From assembly GCA_018716005.1 (NCBI GenBank), contig DVKN01000266.1:1-6724 (forward strand): DNA of 6,724 bases, read 5' to 3'. Numbering within the stretch: position 1 is the first letter of the stretch; every line of letters begins with the position of its first letter. The DNA comes from Candidatus Scatomorpha stercoravium. Its GTDB lineage: Bacteria > Bacillota > Clostridia > Oscillospirales > Oscillospiraceae. The notes under the pieces were generated by a model, which was not told the DNA's origin, ran no database searches, and worked only from the letters and a program-made list of their open reading frames with translations. The translations under genes and the position numbers were made by a program. Below, one piece after another: positions 1 through 4,283 of this stretch.

Positions 1-395
1 TAGAAGGTCGTCTCCGTGCTGCCCAGCATGACGGCCGCCGTGCGGCCTATGAGGCTGTCCGCCCCGTAGGAGGCTATGAACTCGCTGCCTACGGCGAGCG
101 CGCCTGAGCCGCTCACTGGACGCAGCAGCACGAGCGGGGCGGTCTCCGGCGGGATGCCGAGCAGCGTCATGAGCGGCGAGAGCAGAGTCGTGAGCGCCTC
201 CAGCGCGCCGCTGGCTCGGAGCATGTATACCGCGGTCAGCAGCGCGAGCAGCGAGGGGAAGATGCGCAGGCACACGCCGAGACCGTCCTTTACCCCGTCG
301 AGCATGGCGTCGAATACCTCCACCCCTCTGGCAGCGCCGTATACGGCGCTCAGGGCTATTATCGCAGCGGGCAGCAGGCTGAGCGCGGCGCTCAT
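1..395 (-). CDS. spmB: Spore maturation protein B, C-terminus cut by window edge
   Basis: Integral membrane protein that acts with SpmA in the dehydration of the spore core; both belong to the nucleoside-recognition (Gate) membrane domain family, and the transported or sensed substrate is not established. I translated the minus strand from the ATG at 395: 131 full codons are present and the next begins with TA, so the reading frame is open at the window edge. SpmB proteins are usually about 175-180 residues, so roughly the last quarter is missing. Family hallmarks visible are RPVSGSGA at residues 92-99 and MLGSTETTF at 123-131. Hydrophobic segments lie at about residues 3-20 and 43-60, with a further one around 68-92. 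The start codon overlaps the spmA stop (ATGA), so the two are almost certainly translationally coupled and cotranscribed. No frameshift is seen. The identification is firm; only the end is unknown. Confidence 0.93.
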   Translation of the reverse strand, partial: MSAALSLLPAAIIALSAVYGAARGVEVFDAMLDGVKDGLGVCLRIFPSLLALLTAVYMLRASGALEALTTLLSPLMTLLGIPPETAPLVLLRPVSGSGALAVGSEFIASYGADSLIGRTAAVMLGSTETTF

Positions 396-967
396 CTGCG
401 TGCGAGCCGGCGAAGGAGCGCCGCGGCTGTCATCCCGGCGCAGACCGACCCTACGCTGCTCAGCCACACGGCCGGCAGTATGTCGAGGGGCGAGGAAGCG
501 CCGTTCGCCGCTCTCACCGCCGCCACCGTCGTGGGCAGGAGCTGTATCGACGCCGTGTTCATAACGACGAGCAGGCAGAGCTCGTGGCTCGCCTCCCCCC
601 TTTTGCCCTGAGCCGCCATGCGCCGCGCCGCGCGTATTCCCATTGGCGTCGCCGCGTTGCCGAGGCCGAGCATATTCGCGGATACGTTCGCCGTCAGCGC
701 CTCAAGCGTCTCGCCGTCGCGCGAGGCGCTTGGGTAGAGCCTCTTCAGCAGCGGGGAGAGCAGAGCCGCCAGCGCGTCGAGCACGCCTGAGCGACGCATT
801 ATTTCCAGAGCCCCGCTCCACAGGCAAATGAGCCCTCCGGTGGACAAAATAAATTCCACCGCGGAGGCGGCTCCCTCCATAGACGCGGCGCCCGTCTCGG
901 GCATTTTCCCCATAAGCACGGCGAATGTAACGGAAACCAAGAGTGATGCAGCCCATAATCTTGACAC
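392..967 (-). CDS. spmA: Spore maturation protein A
   Basis: Membrane partner of SpmB, required in Bacillus subtilis for normal spore core dehydration and heat resistance. It has 191 residues, close to the B. subtilis protein (about 196). The N-terminus (residues 1-20) is a hydrophobic segment with the SpmA-like pattern ending LMG. The most conserved stretch is NMLGLGNAATPMGI at residues 98-111, and a second conserved stretch, NTASIQLLPTTVAAVR, lies at 137-152. Further hydrophobic stretches are at about 40-55 and 163-185. The start is GTG, chosen because it gives the family-like N-terminus and lies 11 bases after GGAGGG (979-984 on the opposite strand); no in-frame ATG is nearby upstream. The stop overlaps the spmB start by ATGA, marking a two-gene operon. 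It is divergent from abrB, sharing a 148-base control region. In B. subtilis these genes are expressed in the mother cell under sigma-E; a candidate site is listed separately. Confidence 0.95.
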   Translation of the reverse strand: MSRLWAASLLVSVTFAVLMGKMPETGAASMEGAASAVEFILSTGGLICLWSGALEIMRRSGVLDALAALLSPLLKRLYPSASRDGETLEALTANVSANMLGLGNAATPMGIRAARRMAAQGKRGEASHELCLLVVMNTASIQLLPTTVAAVRAANGASSPLDILPAVWLSSVGSVCAGMTAAALLRRLARR

Positions 968-978
968 AACTATACAAA

Positions 979-984
979 CCCTCC
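979..984 (-). promoter_or_regulatory. Ribosome binding site of spmA
   Basis: On the minus strand this reads GGAGGG, 11 bases before the GTG start at 967. The spacing is longer than ideal, but no ATG, GTG or TTG in the spmA frame sits closer to it, and the family N-terminus supports the GTG. Confidence 0.7.
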
Positions 985-1039
985 AAGATACACGTCATAA
1001 AACCGGTATTTTTCCACATGGATAAGTATTCCGAATCTG

Positions 1040-1068
1040 TTGACTTTATGACTGATATCGTATATAAT
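1040..1068 (+). promoter_or_regulatory. Sigma-A promoter of abrB
   Basis: TTGACT (1040-1045) and TATAAT (1063-1068) are separated by exactly 17 bases, which is one mismatch from the full vegetative consensus. Transcription would start near 1075, leaving a leader of about 40 bases before the abrB ATG. AbrB proteins commonly repress their own promoter, so binding in this AT-rich stretch is likely but cannot be read from a defined motif. Confidence 0.88.
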
Positions 1069-1072
1069 TTTA
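1043..1072 (-). promoter_or_regulatory. Possible sigma-E promoter for spmA-spmB
   Basis: On the minus strand, TAAAATT (1072-1066) resembles the sigma-E -35 consensus KMATATT at six of seven positions. CATAAAGT (1050-1043), 15 bases on, resembles the -10 consensus CATACAnT at six of the seven defined positions. The spacer is a base or two longer than is usual for sigma-E. A start near 1036 would give a leader of about 70 bases. Sigma-E control of spmA-spmB is known in B. subtilis; its use here is inferred. The region is AT-rich, so a chance match is possible. Confidence 0.3.
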
Positions 1073-1101
1073 TAGGCTGGGTTATAAAGCCCGGCAGATT
1101 T

Positions 1102-1107
1102 GGAGGG
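1102..1107 (+). promoter_or_regulatory. Ribosome binding site of abrB
   Basis: GGAGGG lies eight bases before the ATG at 1116, the ideal spacing, and fixes this start. The B. subtilis protein carries two extra residues (MF) before the same MKSTG start; here there is no such extension. Confidence 0.9.
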
Positions 1108-1115
1108 AAAATATT

Positions 1116-1361
1116 ATGAAGTCAACAGGGATTGTAAGGAAAGTCGATGAGCTGGGCCGCATAGTTCTGCCTATTGAGCTGAGAAGAACCTTAGACATCG
1201 CCGAAAAGGATTCTATGGAAATCTACATAGAAGGCGACAGCATCATTCTCAAGAAGTATCAGCCTGCGTGCATTTTCTGCGACAACGCCAGGGACATTGT
1301 TACCTACCGAGGCAAGAACGTCTGCTCCGACTGCATCCGCATGCTCGAGGAGAAAATCTGA
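1116..1361 (+). CDS. abrB: AbrB-family transition-state regulator with four-cysteine C-terminus
   Basis: Small DNA-binding protein of the AbrB/SpoVT/MazE swapped-hairpin family. In Bacillus, AbrB represses post-exponential and early sporulation genes during growth. The N-terminal domain (residues 1-48), starting MKSTGIVRKVDELGRIVLP, is nearly identical to B. subtilis AbrB and keeps the LRRTL basic stretch at residues 22-26 used in DNA contact. The C-terminus differs from the Bacillus form. Residues 52-73 contain two CxxC pairs (C52/C55 and C70/C73), spaced like a small zinc ribbon or treble-clef knuckle, a layout I recall from clostridial AbrB proteins. The total is 81 residues. It is the only plus-strand gene here, divergent from spmA and convergent with argS, with its own sigma-A promoter and terminator. 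By hand count the gene is about 48% GC, far below argS. I infer a vertically inherited regulator with distinct codon use rather than transfer. Confidence 0.93.
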   Translation: MKSTGIVRKVDELGRIVLPIELRRTLDIAEKDSMEIYIEGDSIILKKYQPACIFCDNARDIVTYRGKNVCSDCIRMLEEKI

Positions 1362-1384
1362 CCTGCGGACAAAAAAGAAAAAAG

Positions 1385-1417
1385 GCAGGACGCCGCGAAC
1401 CGGGCGCCCTGCTTTTT
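1385..1417 (+). terminator. Bidirectional terminator between abrB and argS
   Basis: GCAGG (1385-1389) pairs with CCTGC (1408-1412), and after one A-C mismatch CGCC (1391-1394) pairs with GGCG (1403-1406), enclosing an eight-base loop. Five Ts follow (1413-1417), giving a classical Rho-independent terminator for abrB. An A-rich tract (1371-1383) precedes the stem, so on the minus strand the same hairpin is followed by a long T tract and can also stop argS transcription. Confidence 0.85.
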
Positions 1418-1424
1418 CATATCC

Positions 1425-1445
1425 AGCCGGCCGAAACGGCCGGCT
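1425..1445. terminator. Second hairpin just past the argS stop
   Basis: AGCCGGCCG (1425-1433) and CGGCCGGCT (1437-1445) form a perfect nine-base stem around AAA, ending six bases from the argS stop codon. On the plus strand a weak T run follows (1450-1453); on the minus strand the next bases are not T-rich, so termination there probably relies on the neighbouring hairpin. It could protect the argS mRNA 3' end. Confidence 0.6.
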
Positions 1446-1451
1446 GTGCTT

Positions 1452-3197
1452 TTACATATGTTCCGGAGCCGAAACGCCGAGGATGCCCAGGCAGACGGCC
1501 AGGGTCCGGCGCGTGGCGTCGGCAAGGAGAAGCCGGGCGTTGAGGACGCCTTCGGCCTCGCCCTTTATCCGGCAGGCGTTGTAGAAGCGGTGGAAGCGCG
1601 CGGCCAGCTCCATGGCGTAGCGGTTGATGCGGCTGGGGTCGAGCGCCTCTGCGCTGTGCAGCAGCTCGTCGGGCAGTCCGGCCAGCTGCTTGATTAGCTC
1701 GCGCTCCTGCGCGGTCTCCAGCACTGCGGGGTCTATGCTCTCCGGCGCGGGCACGCTGTGGCCGTCCTCGGCCAGGTTGCGTATGACCGAGCAGATGCGC
1801 GCGTGGGCATACTGCACGTAGTAGACGGGGTTTTCGCTGTCCTCGCGCACGGCGAGGCCGAGGTCGAAGTCCATCTGCGTGTCGGGGCGGGAGTTGAAGA
1901 ACCAGCGCGCCGCGTCGCGCGGCACCTCGTCGAGGAGGTCGGTGAGGCTTATCGCCTTGCCGGTGCGCTTGCTCATGCGCACGACCTCGCCGTCGCGCAG
2001 GAGCTTGACGAGCTGCATGAGGACAATCACGAGCCTGTGCTCGCCGTCGAGGCCCAGCGCGTCGAGCGCGGCGGTGAGCCGGGCGACGTGGCCGTGGTGG
2101 TCGGCGCCCCAGATGTTGATGGCCGTGTCGAAATTGCGCACGCCGAGCTTGTTGCGGTGGTAGGCGATGTCGGCGGCGAAATAGGTGTATATGCCGTTCG
2201 CGCGGCGCAGGACGTCGTCCTTGAGGTCGAGCTTCTCGATGTCCTTCTCGCTCTTCCCGGCGGCGCGGAGCTTGTCCGCGATGATTTTGGAGGTGTGCAG
2301 CCAGAGCGCGCCGTCCTTCTCATAGGTGTGGCCGAGGCGCGTGAGCTCGGCGACCGTGTCCGCCACGTAGCCGCTCTCGTGCAGGCTGCTCTCGCGGAAC
2401 CACTCGTCGTACTTTATGCCGTAGCGCTCGAGGTCGCTCTTCATCTTGGGGAGGTTGCGCTCGAGGCCGAAGGCGGCCATGGCCTCGTGGCGCTCGCGCT
2501 CGTCCTTCTCGAGGTATGCGTCGCCGAACTTCTCGCGGAAGGCGGCGGCGAGGTCCTTAATGTCGTCGCCGTGGTAGCCGTCCTCGGGGAACTCGACGGC
2601 GTCCTCGCCGAGAATCAGCTGCCTGTAGCGCGCGTCTATGCTCGTCGCGAACTTCTCTATCTGGTTGCCGGCGTCGTTCACGTAGAACTCACGCCAGACG
2701 TCCGCGCCGACGCGGGAGAGCACCTCGGCGAGGGTGTCGCCGAGGACGCCGCCGCGGGCGTTGCCCATGTGCATGGGGCCCGTGGGGTTCGCGGAGACGA
2801 ACTCGACCATGACGCGCCGGCCCTTATACGCCTCGCTGCGGCCGTAGTCCGCACCCTCGCGCTCCACGGCGGAGAGCACCGCGCCGTACCAGGCGGGGCC
2901 GAGGCGGAAGTTGATGAAGCCCGGGCCCGCGGCCTCGGCGCCGACGAAGTAGCTGCCCGCGAGGTCGATGTTCGCGACCAGGGCGTCGGCTATCTTCCGC
3001 GGGGCCATGCGCAGCGCCCTCGCGCCGGCCATGGCGTGGTTCGCGGCGAAGTCGCCGTTATTCGTGTCCTTGGGTATCTCGACCGTGCCGGCGAGCGACG
3101 CGGCCTCGGGGAGGAGGCCCGACTCGGCGGCCTTAGCCTGGGCCGCGGCCAGGAGCTCGTTTATCTGTCTCTTTGCATCTTCTACCAGGTTGGCCAT
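1452..3197 (-). CDS. argS: Arginyl-tRNA synthetase
   Basis: Class I cytoplasmic enzyme that attaches arginine to tRNA-Arg using ATP. It has 581 residues, slightly longer than B. subtilis ArgRS (about 556). Domains in order: N-terminal Add1 domain (about 1-100); catalytic Rossmann domain with ANPTGPMHMGN (136-146), where the class signature HIGH reads HMGN; GADHHGH at 364-370; the KMSKS loop as RMSKRTG (407-413) with the second lysine kept; then the DALR anticodon-binding domain from about 460 (VQYAHAR 461-467), ending GVSAPEHM. Residues about 302-327 hold an extra lysine-rich segment absent, as far as I recall, from the B. subtilis protein. The ATG at 3197 lies six bases after the ywiB stop, with a G-rich stretch (3209-3213) inside the end of ywiB as the likely ribosome site, so translation is coupled. 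ywiB-argS is the order in Bacillus. I see no T-box leader; expression follows the ywiB promoter. Confidence 0.98.
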   Translation of the reverse strand: MANLVEDAKRQINELLAAAQAKAAESGLLPEAASLAGTVEIPKDTNNGDFAANHAMAGARALRMAPRKIADALVANIDLAGSYFVGAEAAGPGFINFRLGPAWYGAVLSAVEREGADYGRSEAYKGRRVMVEFVSANPTGPMHMGNARGGVLGDTLAEVLSRVGADVWREFYVNDAGNQIEKFATSIDARYRQLILGEDAVEFPEDGYHGDDIKDLAAAFREKFGDAYLEKDERERHEAMAAFGLERNLPKMKSDLERYGIKYDEWFRESSLHESGYVADTVAELTRLGHTYEKDGALWLHTSKIIADKLRAAGKSEKDIEKLDLKDDVLRRANGIYTYFAADIAYHRNKLGVRNFDTAINIWGADHHGHVARLTAALDALGLDGEHRLVIVLMQLVKLLRDGEVVRMSKRTGKAISLTDLLDEVPRDAARWFFNSRPDTQMDFDLGLAVREDSENPVYYVQYAHARICSVIRNLAEDGHSVPAPESIDPAVLETAQERELIKQLAGLPDELLHSAEALDPSRINRYAMELAARFHRFYNACRIKGEAEGVLNARLLLADATRRTLAVCLGILGVSAPEHM

Positions 3198-3203
3198 GTC
3201 TTT

Positions 3204-3632
3204 TTATACCCCCGCGCGTTCCTTTACGTTGATTTTAAAGCGGTTGCGGCCCACGACGGCGTGGTCGAAGTCCACAACGTAGTCTATTTCCAGGTCCCCG
3301 CCGCGCTCCGACAGGGTGGAGCGTATGGCGTGCGTGTCCAGGCCCATGGTGGTCGAGCCGTAGGGCGTGTCGTACAGGAAGGTGTTCTTGACGCCGGCGC
3401 GGAAAATCATCTGGCTCGTGAGGGTGCCGCGCCGGGAGAGCACGACCTCCTCGGGAGAAAAGATGAAGCTGGTCTCTGTGCCGGCCATGCCGGTGAGCTC
3501 GCTCTCCTGATACGTGAGGCGGCCGCTGCCGTTCTTATAGCAGTACTTGCCGTCGGTGACGAGCTCGATGGCGTCCCCATCCTCGGGCGTCGAGTACTGG
3601 CTGCCTGTGATTGAGATAATTACGTCTTTCAT
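3204..3632 (-). CDS. ywiB: YwiB-like DUF1934 protein
   Basis: Small cytoplasmic protein of the DUF1934 family, calycin-like beta-barrel by known structure of relatives; its biochemical role is unknown. It starts MKDVIISITG and has 142 residues, which matches the usual length of B. subtilis YwiB. The open frame extends 13 codons further upstream (to 3671), but the ATG at 3632 follows GGAG at the right distance and lies downstream of the likely transcription start, so the shorter form is chosen. Recognisable family-like stretches are YQESELTGMAGTETSF (residues 41-56) and YGSTTMGLDT (91-100), followed by alternating hydrophobic strands to the end (DLEIDYVVDF, RFKINV). There is no signal peptide or membrane segment. 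It lies directly upstream of argS, six bases apart, as in Bacillus, which supports the assignment. Conserved linkage to argS suggests a housekeeping link, but none is demonstrated. Confidence 0.88.
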   Translation of the reverse strand: MKDVIISITGSQYSTPEDGDAIELVTDGKYCYKNGSGRLTYQESELTGMAGTETSFIFSPEEVVLSRRGTLTSQMIFRAGVKNTFLYDTPYGSTTMGLDTHAIRSTLSERGGDLEIDYVVDFDHAVVGRNRFKINVKERAGV

Positions 3633-3638
3633 AACACA

Positions 3639-3642
3639 CTCC
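3639..3642 (-). promoter_or_regulatory. Ribosome binding site of ywiB
   Basis: On the minus strand GGAG (within GCGGAGTG) sits six bases before the ATG at 3632. This decides for the 142-residue protein over the longer frame opening at 3671, whose start codon would fall inside the promoter. Confidence 0.85.
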
Positions 3643-3662
3643 GCAAATAAGCTTGGCGTGGT

Positions 3663-3691
3663 ATTATACACCTGCGAGGGCGAATTGTAAA
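3663..3691 (-). promoter_or_regulatory. Sigma-A promoter of ywiB-argS
   Basis: On the minus strand TTTACA (3691-3686) and TATAAT (3668-3663) are separated by 17 bases, one mismatch from consensus. The start point would be near 3656, leaving a leader of about 24 bases. The -35 box begins just after the stop codon of the SLOG gene, so ywiB-argS has its own promoter even though no terminator separates it from that gene. Confidence 0.83.
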
Positions 3692-3694
3692 GCG

Positions 3695-4198
3695 CTAAAC
3701 CTCGAAGAGGAGCACGTTCCGCCCGAGCTGGCGGGCCATGCGTATGGTGTTCAGCGTGCCGCCCCTGCCGCCGCCGTAGACGGCGAGCACGTAGCCGCTG
3801 CGGCGGACCATGTAGCTGTTGCGCTCGTTCATGCAGGTGTGGGTGTAGCGGTGGCTGATAATCTCGACGTGGTCGGCCCGGGCGAGTATGCCCGCGTAGC
3901 GCGAGCGCTGGGCGTCCGACCAGTAGCGGTCCTGGTCCGCGCAGGGGACCGCGGCCTCGAAGAAGACGTCGGGGTGCTCCGCCTTGAGCGCGAGCACGGC
4001 CTCCGCGAAGTACATATCGCAGCCGAGGGCCATGCCGCAGATGTAGCGCCTCACGCCGGCGTCGTAGAGCGCGGCGACGGTCTCGGCTATGTCGCGCTTG
4101 AGTGCGGCGGCGCGCTCGTCGTTCTCGTCCCCGCCCCAGGGCAGGCGCTCCGCGCGGTGCCCGGTGAAGCAGCAGGTATTGCTCTCGTCGTATTTCAT
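3695..4198 (-). CDS. YpsA-like SLOG family protein (DUF1273)
   Basis: Cytoplasmic Rossmann-like protein of the SLOG superfamily, whose members bind nucleotide-derived ligands. The relative YpsA influences cell division in B. subtilis and Staphylococcus aureus, and its ligand is unknown. It has 167 residues, slightly shorter than B. subtilis YpsA (about 180). Visible motifs: FTGHR at 11-15, the usual N-terminal signature; GMALGCD at 55-61, the glycine-rich ligand loop with acidic residue; CMNERN at 122-127; and YGGGRGGTLNTIRMA at 141-155, the second glycine-rich loop. The ATG at 4198 is preceded by GGTGAT, a partial match to the ribosome-binding consensus. The stop is TAG. It lies between valS and ywiB-argS on the same strand, with no good promoter in the 85 bases after valS, so it may be expressed by read-through of the valS terminator. 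A role in translation is not implied by position alone. No broken motif is seen. Confidence 0.88.
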   Translation of the reverse strand: MKYDESNTCCFTGHRAERLPWGGDENDERAAALKRDIAETVAALYDAGVRRYICGMALGCDMYFAEAVLALKAEHPDVFFEAAVPCADQDRYWSDAQRSRYAGILARADHVEIISHRYTHTCMNERNSYMVRRSGYVLAVYGGGRGGTLNTIRMARQLGRNVLLFEV

Positions 4199-4215
4199 AG
4201 TATCACCGTCCCGGC

Positions 4216-4231
4216 GGGGAGGATACTCCCC
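4216..4231. repeat. Small hairpin in the leader of the SLOG gene
   Basis: GGGGAG (4216-4221) and CTCCCC (4226-4231) form a perfect six-base stem with a four-base loop (GATA on plus, TATC on minus). On the minus strand it lies 17 bases before the start codon at 4198 and after the valS terminator. No T tract follows, so it is not itself a terminator. It could stabilise the mRNA 5' end or limit ribosome access. Confidence 0.55.
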
Positions 4232-4237
4232 AAGGGT

Positions 4238-4279
4238 AAAAATCTCCCCCGAGGGCTCCGGGCCGCCGGGGGGATTTTT
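4238..4279. terminator. Strong bidirectional terminator after valS
   Basis: AAAAATC (4238-4244) pairs with GATTTTT (4273-4279), and CCCCCG (4246-4251) pairs with CGGGGG (4267-4272), with one bulged T at 4245: thirteen pairs around a 15-base loop. Read on the minus strand the GC-rich stem is followed by a run of five Ts, starting four bases past the valS stop. It is symmetrical, so it also blocks any plus-strand antisense transcript. Confidence 0.88.
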
Positions 4280-4283
4280 GTAA

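Noticed and set aside
76..564. Plus-strand Ser/Ala/Pro-rich frame over spmB and spmA
   Set aside because: Antisense to two overlapping sporulation genes whose protein motifs are intact; composition is that of a shadow.
702..1019. Alternative minus-strand frame covering the spmA start and upstream region
   Set aside because: The spmA frame carries all family motifs; this one lies in a different phase, and its Arg-rich product matches nothing I recognise.
968..1115. RNA gene or riboswitch in the spmA-abrB gap
   Set aside because: The 148 bases are AT-rich and fully occupied by promoter and ribosome-site elements; no stable stem longer than about four pairs was found.
1758..3614. Long open frame of 618 codons on the plus strand opposite argS and ywiB
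   Set aside because: It is antisense to two well-recognised genes, its protein is Val/Ala/Glu-rich low-complexity sequence typical of high-GC shadow frames, and it has no ribosome site or promoter.
3633..4283. T-box leader for argS or another gene
   Set aside because: The leader of ywiB-argS is only about 24 bases, and no T-box sequence or specifier-stem layout is seen in either intergenic gap. Any valS T-box would be outside the window.
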